A DNA stretch of 64,000 nt from Acanthornis magna (GCA_036785705.1 JAWUZG010000016.1:558001-622000); one strand, 5' to 3'; positions 1-13,519 are shown, counted from the first letter of the stretch. A program made the numbers and translations. The notes: generated from the letters alone by a model not told the origin.

Positions 1-2242
1 TAGAGACCTTGATTGGTTGGGGGTGGGTTTTTTTCCTGGTTTATGTGAAATTTGCTGCAAAAGCAAATATGCTGCTTGTGAGAATGGCATCCTGGCCTGC
101 TGCAGTGAGTATAGTCATACCGAAAGGCCATGTTTAAATCATAAAAAAATCATGCAATCCTCTGTTTGCCTCAAGCTTAGTACAAGTCAAAATGGGAGAG
201 CATTAGACTCCTAAAACATGACCTCATTTGAGAACATAAGGGCCTTTTAAAGGAAGTTTTTTGTCAAGAAGGACCTTATATGTGAGCTCAGCCTTCTGAA
301 TTCTTCACTATGTGAGACAAGCATGGCTTCTCTAGCATGAGACATTAAAATATTGCCAAGCTAAATGAGGTTCCAGTTCTTTTATGTGAATCCCACTGTT
401 AACACAAGCAAAAAAGTGACCAAACCCTTTGTGAATAATCACCATATTTTGTGTCATTTCTATTAACTTCTTCAAGTGTTAAGCCATGAATCCAAAGTTC
501 TGATACATGTATTTAAACAACTCCAGGTTCTTTTTTTGTAGCTGTCAGAGCATGCTTGAAACAACTGACCTTTCTAGAAACACCCACTAGAGAAGGCACA
601 TTCGCCCTTTCTATTGCACAGAATAAAAATTGGTTACAGAACAGCTGACCACCTTAGGTTAATCACTCAAGAAAGAGTAAGGAGAGCAGGGTGACCTGTG
701 TTGGTGTCTTTCTAGGAGGTCTGCTGGACTGGAAGATAAGAGCTGCACCAGAGGCTCAAGCATTGCCTTGAGCTGTAGAGGGAGAATTGTCCAGGACTGT
801 ACTGGTGCTGCAGGGCTGCCCAGAGGTCACAGACTTCTGGCCATCAGGGGTGAGCCTAATCTTTGCTCAAGCTATGAGGACACTTCGGTGGTACTGCTAG
901 TTAAACTACCCCTTTACATTCTGTATTAGATGTAATGATTCTAGATCCGTCTCTTCTGCACCAGCTACCTTTGCATGCCTATCCTGTGTCTATTCCTTGG
1001 AGATAATCCCTAGCATATGGCAGGGGTTGGTCCTGGTGCAATACTTCTGGTTGTCCCTGGCTGACTTTAGCAGACAGAAGAATCCTGAACATCTCAGTGT
1101 TACTCTTCCTCGTAAGCCACGGTGTGTGGTGGGAATGGAAGGGGTACCGGAAGATCTTTGGTCCACTCCTCCCCGTCAGTGCTGACACTGGTCCTGGACT
1201 TACACTTGGTGCAGCAGATGGACCATGGGGGTCAGGGTGTCACCCCTGAGGCATTCTGGGAGGCGACACAGCTCCGGCAGTGTGTCAAAAAGGATTCATT
1301 AGTGCTTCTCGCAGCAGCACTTGCTCCCCTTCTGTGCTCCGTGACCCCCAGCAGTGAGGTCAGAGCACAGCTGTGGCCAAGGGATCGGGGGCACCAAGCC
1401 ACAGGAGAGAGGTGGCCTGGAGAGATGGTCCCTTCTCCCTTAGCGAGGGTCCCGCGGGGGTCAGCTCCTGCTTTCTGTCTCTCTGCCCTTTGCCCCTGCA
1501 TTTGGGTCAGGCCTTGCACACTCCGACACCTTCACGAGTACCCATCAGGAGACACAAGGGTTAAAATCTGTTGGTCCTGAGGGTTTAAAAAAATAAATCC
1601 ACTGTCCTTTGCTGAATAATCACAAAAAGCAGCTGATCTTTCATCAAAGTTGTAGTGTATCTCCACCGTCAGACAATTGCAAATGTTTCTGTAGTATTTA
1701 GGAGACCGACATAGAACCTATGTGTGAATTTGGTCTGTGCTCACCTTCAGTGTAGGAACCCATCTGTGCAAATGTCCTTGAGTTTTGTTCGGTTTTACTG
1801 TCCTAGAGATTGGCTCTTTCAGGGACGGGTTTAGATCAAGCAGCTTTTTGGGGATGCATCAGGTAACCAACCCATGGCAGGGTTCGACAAAGGCTCAAAA
1901 TCAACCTTTACAATTACTTCAATGTCAGATTTTGAAATTTGGGTTGTACAAACACTTGTGCCAATGTAACTTGATTACGCAAAAGCCCATGAAAAGCAAA
2001 TACGAGGTTTGAGCATGGATAAAACCGTGTCATCTTTGAAGAAAAAAAAAAATCAAGTGAATATTCATGGGAGAATTGTGCAATGTTTGACGTAGCTCTA
2101 GGGCTGGTCGGGAGACGTGTGTGCCTCGTTTCCCAACAGCCCTGGCACCGGGCGTTGTAGGAACGCTGCTCTGTGGAGGCCCTGGGCGTGCCTTTTACTG
2201 AAATTTGGCAGTGCTGGTCACAGACGGACTGCGAGTTTATAC
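1..2242. other. Upstream flank of CDCA4, no gene seen
   Basis: No exon with recognisable protein similarity and no mobile element is visible here. The longest frame is 152 codons on the + strand near 1122-1580, in a locally GC-rich stretch, and it resembles no family I know. A G/C-richer zone at about 1000-1560 lies within otherwise AT-rich DNA. The stretch probably contains distal regulatory or neutral intergenic DNA. Confidence 0.5.
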
Positions 2243-2265
2243 AAAAAAAAAAAAAAAAAAAAAAA
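2243..2265. repeat. Poly(A) tract, 23 bases
   Basis: An uninterrupted run of 23 A lies immediately upstream of the CDCA4 CpG island. I see no target-site duplication or retrocopy body attached to it. Being a homopolymer, its length may vary or be misassembled. Confidence 0.9.
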
Positions 2266-2485
2266 TACAAATGGGGGATGGTGGTTCTGGGCTTAGTTCC
2301 GGGCTGGCCGGTGGCTCCGCGGTGGTTTCAAGGCGCAAGGTGCGGCAGCAGCGCCGGGCGGAGCGGCGCGGAACAGTGCGGTACCGGGCCCGGCGCGGCC
2401 GCTCCGCCACCCCCGCCGGCGCGGGCGGGGCCGCCCCCGGAGCGCCGCGCCGGCGGACGCGGGACTCGGCGGCGCCCGTGTCCCT

Positions 2486-2490
2486 ATTGG
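2486..2490 (-). promoter_or_regulatory. Inverted CCAAT box (NF-Y type)
   Basis: ATTGG followed by GC-rich sequence, the first of three CCAAT elements in the CDCA4 island. Confidence 0.5.
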
Positions 2491-2538
2491 GCGAGGCCCG
2501 CGCGCGGCCCCGCCCTCCCCGGCTCTCCCGGCTCTCTC

Positions 2539-2543
2539 ATTGG
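2539..2543 (-). promoter_or_regulatory. Inverted CCAAT box (NF-Y type)
   Basis: ATTGG followed by GC, 53 bp downstream of the previous inverted CCAAT box and in the same flanking context. Confidence 0.5.
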
Positions 2544-2632
2544 GCAGCGGCGCGGGGCCAGCCGTAGCCCCGCCCCCCCGGCTCGCCGGCCAGTCAGAAA
2601 ATGGTTGCCGGGCAGGTTGAAAGGGCCGCCGG

Positions 2633-2637
2633 CCAAT
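2633..2637 (+). promoter_or_regulatory. CCAAT box (NF-Y type)
   Basis: GGCCAATGG, a good direct-orientation CCAAT context, 94 bp downstream of the second inverted box. Confidence 0.5.
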
Positions 2638-2868
2638 GGAAGGGCGGGCAGCTGGCGCGCGCGGCGCACGCAGCGCCCCCCCGCGCCCCGCCACGGGAGC
2701 CGCGGGCGGAGGGAAGGGCGGAGCGGAGGCTGCCGGGGCCCGGCGGGGGTGGTGCTGCCTCCGCCTCCTCCCGGCCCGAGTCCCAGCCCCGCCGAAGGGA
2801 GGGAGCTCGGCCGGCTGCGAAGGAACGGGGGTTCCTCTGCTCCCAGGTGGGGCGCCGGGCGGGAGGCG

Positions 2869-2876
2869 GCGGGAAG
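2869..2876 (+). promoter_or_regulatory. E2F-like motif GGCGGGAA
   Basis: GGCGGGAA followed by GCGC matches the E2F core. CDCA4 is described as an E2F-linked gene in mammals. In DNA this GC-rich a chance match is quite possible. Confidence 0.3.
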
Positions 2877-5800
2877 CGCGGGAGGGCGCGGGGCTGGGAG
2901 CCGGGAGCAGGGGGAGGACAGCGGCGGCCGCGGGGAGACGGCCGGGCACGGCGGGAGGCCGAGGCGGTGGCGGCAGGAGCCCCGACGGGGCGGGGGGGGC
3001 CCTGCCGGTGAGGGGTGAAGGGGGCACCCGGCGGGGCGATGGGAGAGGAGGGGACAGCGGGGACAGGTGGAGCTGCCGGCGAGCCCCGAGGTGTTGCGGC
3101 GCGGTGCGGAGGGACGGCGGCCCCGGGGAGCCGGGCTGGATGCGGGGGCACAGCGGGGCCGGGCTGCGGGCACGGCGGTGCCGGGGAGCCGCGCTGGGTG
3201 TGGGGCGAGCGCCCGGAGCGCGGCTGGCGGTGGAAGTTGTTCGCGCAGTTATAATTAGCCCGGCCGGGGTCTGAGCGAGCCGGGCGGAGGAAGGGGGAGG
3301 AGTGTAACTTTTCGCAGCTCGGGAAGCCCAAGGTTGTCTCTGGTTACCGCTGCCCACGGCCGCGGGGGAGGGGGGGGCGGGACGCCCGCAGGAAGCACCG
3401 ACGCTCCTTCCACAAAGGCCAAATGGTGGCAGGAGCCGCGGGAGCGGCTGCGGGAGGGCGGCAGGAAAGGGCTTTCCCTGAATCCCAGCGTTTCCATCCT
3501 GGCACTCCTGGTCGCTGCCGCTCGGTAGTTGCGACTTATGTATTTGCTGCAGTTACATTTTTAGTAGCAGGTCTTGTTTGGCTCAGTAAACGTGTGTTAG
3601 TCTGGGCTGCGAGCAGGTGGATGGGACTGGAGGAGCATAAGATCGGTCTCTTTTATGCATATTGCAGTTTAGGCTCGCAAATAGGTGCAGTTAATAATTT
3701 CTGCCCTAGTTAGGCCTGGAATTTTTCAAACTGTGTTTTGGAATGCTCGTTTCCAAAAGCATAGGTAGGAGCCTTATGCAGTAGTTTTCCACTTTATTTT
3801 TGATGTGGCTAAAATTCTGTAGTTCAAGCTGTTAACTGCAATGTGGGAAATACCATTAACACTGAAATGATGCTATAATCTCAAAATTCTAAAGTGACCC
3901 CTAAACAGATACTGGGAAGACAGTGAAACTGAAGCAATTCACTAGAGATACAATTCATAGTGATTTTCACCTACTCTGTGTCTTCTATAGTTGTTTTTTT
4001 TTCCTAACAGATTGTAAAAACTAAACCTAATAACCTTACCTCTGTACTTCTTCCTGACACTCATCCCAATGTGAAATCATACAGGGCAAAAGTCACAATC
4101 TCCACAGTTACTTCTGCAGGAATCCTTTGAAGTATATAATTAAGAAATTAAATTTGAAAACTTCCTGACTTCATCTCCTTCTAGCAAAATATTGAACTTC
4201 TAAAATACAAGTAACAGTACTATTTTTTTATCCAGTACTTCTAGATTTGTTGGGTTCTGGGTTTTTTTTAGCTAAGGTGCTAAAGTCTAGAACTTTTCAA
4301 TATGCTTGTTAGCTTTATGAAGTTGTTTTGGCATTAGAGAATACAAAAATTCTAAAACATGTTCTTTTATATTCAGTGTATAGAAAATGCAGTGACTGCA
4401 CACCTTTCCCTGTGACCTAACAAGTGCACTTTAATGAACCTCAATAGTGACCATCTAAAGTCCTGCTGTTTCAGAGCAAATAGGTTATGAATCTTCATTT
4501 GTCTCTTTGTTTGGGGGCTTTTTTATTATTATTTACAGATAGCATGGATTTCCTTATACTGGGAAAGAAGTCAGCTTCGAGGAGGAGGAGGGAGATGTTA
4601 ATGTGTTTGTTGCTGTGGGTTAGATTTGGCTTGCTTAGGTCACGGGCATTTTACTGCTGTTTTACTGCATCTTTACAGTTCCGAGGTTCTGTAAGCGGAG
4701 GAGCCCTTTGGTAGCATCAGGCTATGAGTTGCTATGTAAGATGAACTGTAGGCGTTTACTTGCCCGTCTGTCTGAATGTAAGACTGCCTTTCACTATGTA
4801 TTATTTTAAGATTTGTGAAATAATGTATGAACTCTTGATTTTTCATCATGAAGGACTGTGTTTATCTGGATAGTACTGATCCTTGCTCCTGCGGTGCATT
4901 TGTGAGGTGGTTTGCCGTAGCTGGGTCAGGTGTCTGTGTGTGTGATGTGCACAAACAGGCATCCAATCCTGTCACATCCACTCCTGGCTGCAGGCTGTTA
5001 GCCCCTGCAAGGGCTTTAAATCTCGGAATTCGTAACTGTTTGATTCTCCAGGTGGAGGTGAGACCTCAAGAGCATGGATCACGCGATTCCCTCCACATCT
5101 CCTGGCCTAGTCCGTAGTTTACTGTCACTTCAGCCTTTTCACATTTCCCAGTTTCCAATGCCTTGAGCTAATCCATGATTTAATCCATGTGGTCTCTAGC
5201 CATACTGCAGATGTTGCTATATCAGGGTTTTGATGGAAATGGTGCCACACTGAATATTAGACACAATCATAGGATACCTTGTCAACTCTCTTCTCATACT
5301 GGTTTTGTGTATGCTGAAAAAGAGGAAAGTTGGGGAATTTAATAAAAATCTAACTGCTTTTGCAGCCTGTAAGATTTAGGGGATAATTCTGAAATGTAGT
5401 TCTTCACAATGCATGTTATTCTCTGTCCTAATTATGTGATTTTGGAGATAATTACAATTGTAAATTGGTGTTCAATAATCTGAAGAAGTATCAGTGCAAG
5501 TCCTTATCCTAAAGCCTAACAGACGATCAGCATTCTGTAATACTCATTTATGTAAGATAATTTTCACATTTTATGTGTTCACGGGTGAAACCATTAGGTC
5601 TTCTTATTTCAGTGTATTCATGAAGTTTAAGGGGCTTTACCCATATTTATCTGTTAAGAGAATTTAGCACAAATCATTAAAAAAGTTGTATTGAATTGTG
5701 TGCTTAATGCTTCTGGTTTAAAAAAATAAAAACCACCACACAGTAATTAAAAACTCTTTTTTTGTTTTTCCTCCTAAGTCGCATCATCCTACCTCGGTGG

Positions 5801-6828
5801 ATGGCTTGGCCTCTGGCATAGTTTGAGACTCTTGGATGACCACGCTTTATGCAAAATCCAGAATCTTCCTGCCTGGACTCCTTTCTGTTTTCTAAGGGTA
5901 ACTACTTGTATGTTTTTATGAAATTGTATCTTATGTGCATAGGGCATATTCTGATAATGGGCTGCAGATGTTGTTTGTGGAATAGAATGGTAAACTGAAA
6001 AATATCTTTTAAAAACGGGGTATGTAATATAAAGCGAAGTGCTTAGACTTGCTGGATAGTATAAACTCTTTGGTTTGAGTATTCTGAATTTGCATTAGTA
6101 TTTTTTTCCTTTATAAGGGGGAATTATTACAATGCAACAAAGAATATTGCCATAAGATCATATTTTTCTTGGAAACTGGTTAACTAAGGCTTCAGTCTTA
6201 CAGTGAGATCCACTGCTCAGCTGCTAAAATTGAGCATTACAATCTTGTCTTTTGAGAAGGTGGCACTTCGGATACTAAAGTTGTGTGTTACAAGAGAAAA
6301 TTCAGTAATTTTTGATTTGGTTACTGAAAGAGTAAATGCACATTTCCCAATCAGGAAAAGAGCTTTTTCCCTTGTTTTCTTTTACTGTTAATGGACCAAA
6401 CATTTTTAGTGCCAATTTTTAATATTTATAAAGCTGGAACTTCCTTTATTAGTGGATCTTTTTTAGATCACTGTAAGCCTGAAATATATATCAGTGTTAT
6501 GTAGGTGAATGCACTCAGTAGTTCTGTTTGAAGCAAATAGAGTAAGGAAAATGGATTGAGAACTGTTCAGTTGACTAGAACAAGCTGTGAAGAGTTCTGT
6601 CATTGCATTTGCAGATCTAATGATCCTTTGTCTCTCCAATGAGATGCTTTGGTGGAACTGCGGTGGTTTGGTTCTTGTTGTTTCCTTTATGAGTCCTTTA
6701 TGCTCTCATTTAATTACAGTTTTGTTTTACTATGGGAGTTTCTAGGTTTAGTAACTCTTCATCATGTATTAGCTTTTGCTAACTACTGTTGATCCTTAGT
6801 TTAAATGATTCCAGGCCCTTCTTCCACT

Positions 6829-6847
6829 AAAAAAAAAAAAAAAAAAA
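6829..6847. repeat. Poly(A) run within A-rich tract
   Basis: Nineteen consecutive A followed by GAAAAAGAAAAAA. Low-complexity sequence in CDCA4 intron 1. Confidence 0.85.
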
Positions 6848-9800
6848 GAAAAAGAAAAAATCCAGCCCAAATCCCTGAAAGAAACCTTGCTAAACACACT
6901 CTCATTAAAAATATACACGTGAGCTTTATTAGTAAATGTGGAACAAGATGCACAAGTGACAGACATAAGTGATAGTGGTTTAGTTTGGGGTTTTTTAAGG
7001 ATGGAAGTTTCTCTCTACTGAGCACTGAAACACTGGAGATCCCTCAGCAGCTCTCCCTTGTACTTTAGTGATAGATATCATCTGCTGAGAATGTGGTTCA
7101 TTTGCTCTTGGGAACAGCCTGGATCCACTTGTTTTAGCTGTGGAAGGTACAGATCCTAACAGAAGAATTCCTTCTCCAGAGTGAAATGTCATGCTTTGAT
7201 ACTTAGCTGCCATAGTTTGTAAAGCAAAGCTCTTATCATTGCTTTGTGAAATAAAATGGGAGTAAGGAACTTAGGAAGATGTCCTTAAGTGCAGGAATTT
7301 TCCAGATCCCGTTAGACATAACATAAACAGGCTGTTCGTGGGGGGTTTCACACTAACTTCTAAGTCAAGGTAAAACTTACTTCCAAGTGGTTCCTAAACA
7401 TCATTTCAGCTCCTAAAGTATTTGTGTATGATACAGGTTTATTCTCTACTTCCACACATAGTGAATGACAGTGGGAAGATTATTAATTCCAGAATAATTC
7501 TGTGCTAAACTCAGTCTTCCTCTCATTTCTTTCCTATACCTAATGAATGCTATTCAGGCTGGTCTTACTTTCAGAATGTGGGGAAATCCTTAGGTGTGGG
7601 GTTTTTTTCTGTTTTGTTTTCAGGGTTGGTGTGTGTGTGTTTGTTTTTGGGTTTGTTTGTTGTTTTTGTTGGGGTTCCTTGAGTCTGAACAGTAACATGT
7701 CTTGGTTCTGTGTTCCAGTTGCTTTGTACCAGACTTGGGCGTGTTATAGGTCAGGATTTGTTGACCAAAAAGTTGACATTAAGTTTCCTTCCTTTGAGCA
7801 GCTATTTTCTGGTAATTTCTGCCTCCTGTGAAGAAGTTGTTGCATAGGGGTTTAGGTATGGGAGTAAGCTGGTAGGACTGCACTCCTCCCTGTATGCACA
7901 CTTTTAGTCACTTGTGCCTTCTCCAGCACTTACTCATCTTGTCTAAACCGGGGCAGGGCTGAGCGGGGGTGGGGAGGCAGTGGACTTACACATTTTTATA
8001 TGTTTGAAAGTGTCTTCGTGTCCAAATTACTTTTTACTTCGGTATTTTCTAAGGCATTTAGTCCTTCCCTCACTGGCTCTTGGTTTTTGGTAGCAGCCGA
8101 CATGGGATGTGGGGGTCTCCAGCGCTGGCTGGGGACCCCAGATCAGAGGCACTGTTCTGTGTGGTCTGACAGCTTATGGGGTTATGTAAGTCGTGTCCAA
8201 GTGATCAGCACTAAGCCTGGATGGGAGGAAGGGATTTGTGCTGTGTCTGTTAACTGCACCTTCAGCCTTTCCATTTTCTTGTGCACTTTCTTCTACATGA
8301 AATACTAGCCAATAGCCACTCCAGCACTTATTGAAAACTATTCATGAAGTTGTGTTGCCTAAGCTAAAATGTGTGTCAGGTAGGGGAAGGATTATCATTA
8401 AAAATAGTGTGCAGCATACATCAACTAATTCTGGGAAACAGCCGCAACTGTTGGGATGTTTGTCTTCCTTTGCACTTCCTGCAGATAGATGTGTGCTTGT
8501 GAGATGTGTCCATGGAAAGGAGGGGAGAGGAGGACACCAGGTTATCAGCCAGCCTTGGTCAGGGACTAACACAAGTCTACAGCCCAGAGAGACTTCAGTC
8601 TTTACTATTAAATGGTTTCTACAGTTACGAGACAAAGGATACTTTGAAAGGGAATTGCCCAAATTACAATAGCAAGGAGTCTCTAATTTTGATTTTAATA
8701 CGTAAGTTGCATTACTGAAAACTAGACAGGTGGCTTTCACTCACGAGGTGCTTACACGTCTGCAAAGCTGGTATTTTTGTCCTGTAAGAAAAAGTAATAT
8801 TTCACTTTGAGACAGTCTTGGGCTGAAAAATGCAACAGTGTTGCTGTATGGAAAGGATCAAGCAAATCTGAATTTAATAATACTCTAAGAAGAAAAGCCA
8901 AAAGGAACCACCATGAATTAAGTGATTTTTACCTGCACAGTGAAGGCCAGGTACTTTATTGATGGTCTTGCTATTTAAACATATCTAACAGTAAATAAAC
9001 AAGTGTTGTTTAGTTGACTACAATGCTTGTTTTGTGCATGAAAAGTTCATGTTTAGATAATACTAACCGTCACAGTTGTGTTTGATACACTCATTATTTT
9101 TAAAGCTCTTCTCTGCTGAAAATTAAAGCCCTGTGAGGTTCTGAGTTCTAAACATTATTTGACTTTGCTCTTTTAGTTCTTTTCCCTCATCTTCCAAAAA
9201 AGTTTTAAGTAGTAGTTTGCCCAGATAGAAGTAATTGAGGGTTTTTACATATTGCATTATTCCTTGAGAGTGTTCCCAGCTGTACTTCCCAACCATGTGT
9301 CAGTGGCAGCTGCACTGTCAGACCCTGTGACAGATGGAGCTGAAATGGTGGCACGGGCCCTGTATTGTCCACAGCACGTCGCAATGTGAATTTTTCTTCG
9401 TAGCCTGGAATGTTTCTTCTGAGTAGCTGCACCCTGACCAGGCCTGTTTGTTTGGTATTGTGTGGATTTGCCAACCAGGGACGTGCCTCTTCCCTCCCAA
9501 GTTTTTTCAAACCCTGGTATGGTGTAGGATTACAGTGCTCGGGTGCTTCTTCCCATCTTAGCAGGGAGGAGTTGCTGTGAAATGTCCTCTGTGGAAGGAA
9601 CTGAGGAACAAGCTGTCAGTGCAGAATTTCTGTGTAGATTCCATTGTAGTTCAGTGATGTGAATAGAGTTTGGTACTCCCAAATATTGAGTTCACTTTAC
9701 TTTCTTTTCTCTATGTCTGAAAAATTCTTTTAATTGAAAAAGCATCGTGCCATAAACTGAGGCCTGTGGCTCAGTTTGCATTACTATAATGAGACAGGAT

Positions 9801-12800
9801 GAGAAAATGCCAGATAAAAAGTTGAGATGTGTTGTTCCTCATTGTTCCTGTTTTTTCATGACAGAAGATTCTAAAACGGATCATTTGAACTGAAAAAAAA
9901 TTTTGTTGTCCAACTTTTTCAAGTTTGAGAAAAGGGTGACTTAGGGCTAGCTGCTTTCATAATTGACCAGCTATGTAAGGACCTCACATTTGAAGCTGGC
10001 ATACACTTTAATTTTTGCCCAGTTTATTTACTTACAAATTACAGAGTTATCAGATTGGCACATCCGAAAATCCTGTCACTTGATCCAGTTTTTTTGAGAT
10101 CTGAGTAGGTTCCTGGAATTAGGCTGGAGAAAGGAGAGTGCAGTTTCTGGAGACTCTTTGTGCTTCAGGGTGCCCAGTTTGTGCTCCTCTGAGCTGGCTG
10201 TGCCCTTGTGTCAGCTGATGGAAGGGCTGACACTGAGCAGCAGCCACTCCTCATCTGTGGGTTTGTGTGTGCTTGTTTGCCCTACTACCAAAAACTGAAG
10301 TGGGGTAGGCATTGCATAATTAAATAATGCCAACAGCATCTTCTGCTGCAAAGTAATGCTGCGAAAGAGAGCATCTGACTGTGAATTTTGCGTTTGCCAT
10401 CTCATCCCAATACGCAGCGCCACGGAAGAACAAGCTACTTAGAAAATACAGAGTAGTTTGTTAAGGATCTGATCCCGTCAGAAATTCTTGTGTTAGAAAG
10501 TAAAGCAAAAGGCCTGATAAAATGTAGATTAGCTGGTAACAAAGGGGCTTTGTGTCTTTTGTAGGTCAGCAGCTGAGTGTGTTTGACAAGAACTGAAATT
10601 TAATGTCTCCTGTAGCAACCATGACACTAGTCATTTTTAAATCCACTGTGCCAATGGTACTCCGTTTTTTATTAGCCTTTTCCAAATTTTTGTGTAACCT
10701 CTGAAGTCGTCTAGCTCCTAGAGGGAGAGTTAGGGATCCTTCCTGTTAGGAAAAATATCAATGTTAAACCGACAGAATTTCTAAAATGTAAAGTCGTGCT
10801 ATGTTTGTGTATTTTAAGAAAACATCTTGAGAGTGGGGAATACATTAATGAGAAACATTTTGAAGTTGGAGCAAATAATGTTTCTTGCACTTCATATTTA
10901 TAGTCAAGTGCTGTCATGCTCGAGCATTGTTACATATTTCTAAAATGCTCTGGGACAAATTTTATGAAGGAAATTTGAGGAATGAAAAGAAGGGTGTCTG
11001 CCTATATGAGCATGAAGTATTTAGTCGAACTAGACTACTATTTGAATTGAAAAGTAAAACATGTAATTTTAAGTTGTTTTGTGAAATTATACATCCTTGC
11101 ATGTTGTAGTCTGCTTGCTCTTTAAGCTCAGTTACAGAATTTAAATACTAGCACATTTTTGTGATGTTAGGAGTTAACGTTATTTATATAATTCAAAAAG
11201 ATAAGAACAGTATGTCCTGTGTGTCTAACAAAGTGTACATGTATATTTAAAAAAATGTTAAAAGCAGTAAATTATCAAAACCAAGCATTCTGTCAGAACA
11301 AAATGTGAGAATTACTGTTTCCTGTATGGTCATAACTTCACTCCCTTATGGGTGTAAATTTTGGTCTGTTTAATTAATTGAGAAGAAAAAAAAACAACAA
11401 ACAAACTCCACTAATGTGCAGTGTATGGAATGATGGTGCTTAGTGAAGAAGCAGCCGTTCTGATGCATAATTTTTGTTCTTATAAATGATGCTGTGAGGT
11501 AATGCCTTAGGTAGGGCACAACATTTAAATGCTACTTAAAATGGAGAGTTAACAATTTTATTGTGAGTTTTTTATGATTTGCAGATACCAATTATCTTAA
11601 TGATGAGAGTATATTTAGCAACAGTCTACTTGTCCTGCATAATTGTGATTTTTCCATAGGTTGTTTCAAAAATTATCAGTTACTGGCAGCATTGTCAGTA
11701 GTTTGAGTGAGGGCACCTGACACACACACTGCCTCCCTGGAATACTTTGTTACTGTATTTTGTGCCTGAACTTTGTATCCGGATTTGTTGTGATTTTGTT
11801 GGAGTGCTCTGTACTGTCTGGGTCTGTTTGCTCTTAATGGGGTGCTGGAGTGGGAGAGCGATACATGATCAGTGTGGGAAGATGACCCAGGTGAACAGGC
11901 ACACCACATCCAGACACCTTCTCATTTTTAAAGAGATTCAGCTGGTGCTGTGGCAGTTTAACAGAAAACTTCGGAGAAAAACAGAGCTCCGAAGTTAAAA
12001 AATTGCAGCGCTGGTACAATTGCAAGTAATTAAAATTTGTTGCTGTTTCAAGAGTGGCTTATTGGCGAACTGAAGATAGGCCAGGCTACTCCCTGCTACG
12101 TAAAAACGCAGTCCTAGGACAAGGAATTTTTTTTTTTCAAGTATGTACAATTGAGAAGTCTGACACCTAAACCGTAGCAGCTGTCTGTTTTCTCTTGTGT
12201 GTCTTAGTGAGGAGGATGCACTGCTTGCTTGCTTTCTGTTCCTCCAGTGGAGCTGAGTTCTCCAACAGCCTTGTCTGGGCAGATGGATGTAGTCGTGGAG
12301 CCCTGCCATGCTTCCTGCAAATCTGGAGAAATCCTGAAAGTAAAAGAGGCTTTATCCTGCTGCCTTCTCCTTGTCCCCAAAAGTCTAGCAACAGGCTAGC
12401 AGCTGGCAGCTGCGGCCATCAGCTGAGCTATTGCTGGCAGTATCCAGTGCTCACATGAAAAGGAAGTTGGGAGGCCCTCGGCAGCATGCAGGGCCTGGAT
12501 CATTGTGCATGAAGGATCTGTCCTTAATCTGCCGCTGGGTGTCTAATTTATGATTGCTTAATTTTTTTTAGTTGTTTGGGAGTGAGGTGTCTGTATTCAC
12601 AGACACTTTAAGATGTGTGTAACTGAGATTTTACCAGTGTTTTCTGTGCACAGTATACTCTTTTTCTGTGTTTATATGAGTGATTGCAATAGGGCTTGTT
12701 GTCCCTAATAAAACACTTTAGATTTGGGATGGTAATTGCAAAGTACCCAAGCAAGTATTTGTTAGGATCACTTATATTTTGGATGTGTGTGTGTACAGGT

Positions 12801-12836
12801 TTTTGTACCACATTTTTCTAAACCTACTGTATTTCA

Positions 12837-13172
12837 ATGCAAGAGCACACAAAGCAGAATGAAACAACTAAACTCTATCTTTTTTCTAACTATTTACCAA
12901 AATTGATCACTTTTAACATGCTCTTGGATGGCTTCCTGCCTGATATTCTTAGTGTGAAGTCAGTAGCAGGTTGTGAATCAGCAGCCATGGGCCCTGATTT
13001 CCTCTCACCATTTAACCAAACTACCAAGCTATGGAATGGCTATAAGGATCCCATGGGAGGCCCTGCTGTTGGTCTTGCTGTAAAACAATTTTGGGTCACC
13101 AATGAAAAAGGAGAAAAATCAGTCCTAAAGAGAGTTCTCAGAGACACTCAGCAAGACGTTAGAATGCCTTAA
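12837..13172 (+). other. Unassigned 111-codon open frame in intron 1
   Basis: An open frame ends 347 bp upstream of the CDCA4 initiation codon. Its second half (about 13000-13170) has a balanced amino-acid composition with few low-complexity runs, unlike most chance frames in this window. I recognise no family. It could be chance, a decayed retrocopy, or part of an alternative upstream exon; there is no splice or promoter evidence for expression. Confidence 0.15.
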
Positions 13173-13519
13173 TGAGACCAAAATAGGTTTTGAAAACCAG
13201 CTTTGAAATCTTACCTCCTGTACCCAATAATGTTAAATTGGAAAAGACTAAATATTCTGTATAGTTGTTTGATCTCTAATATAAACATCTATTTTATTTT
13301 ATGTGGACAATGAGATATACTTAGAAGTGTATAGCTTTAAAAAAAAAATTAGTATATTTCTTCCATGGTTTCTGTCTAAAAAAAAGTTGCCATGAAACAA
13401 TATGGCTGGAAAGTGCATCTTTTCAATGGAAGTAGTATTGTGTAAGATTTTATTCCGTCTCTTGATATTCTGGGACATTAGAAGTCTAAGTTAATTCATA
13501 ATTTCTGTCTTCCAGGTTC

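Larger units (their letters stand above)
2290..3460 (+). promoter_or_regulatory. CDCA4: CpG-island promoter and probable non-coding first exon of CDCA4
   Basis: The sequence changes abruptly from AT-rich DNA to about 1.1 kb of very GC-rich, CpG-dense DNA. It contains three CCAAT boxes spaced 50-100 bp apart (inverted at 2486-2490 and 2539-2543, direct at 2633-2637), the spacing typical of NF-Y promoters of growth-regulated genes, and no clear TATA box. The likely non-coding first exon lies in the middle of the island. Two candidate 5' splice sites are a GTGGGG at 2848 and a GTGAGG with GT at 3008-3009; I favour the second. Long frames on both strands here come from base composition. The assignment to CDCA4 rests on orientation and the lack of another + strand gene; the transcription start cannot be fixed from sequence alone. 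Confidence 0.72.
3461..13515 (+). other. CDCA4: CDCA4 first intron (inferred)
   Basis: About 10 kb of AT-rich DNA lies between the CpG island and the coding exon. It ends in a good 3' splice site (pyrimidine-rich tract, then CCAG at 13512-13515). No other coding exon is recognised inside. It holds a 19-base poly(A) run at 6829-6847, G/T-rich low-complexity sequence near 7620-7675, and an unexplained 111-codon open frame at 12837-13172. No clear CR1 or LTR copy is seen. The exact 5' end depends on which exon 1 donor is used. Confidence 0.6.

Noticed and set aside
1122..1580. 152-codon + strand frame upstream of CDCA4
   Set aside because: Not recognisable, with competing frames on both strands in a locally GC-rich patch and no promoter or splice support.
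2173..3357. Long overlapping frames on both strands (281 codons + and 354 codons -) in the first GC-rich block
   Set aside because: They are caused by CpG-island base composition: rich in Pro, Arg, Gly and Ala, open in several frames at once, with no family similarity.
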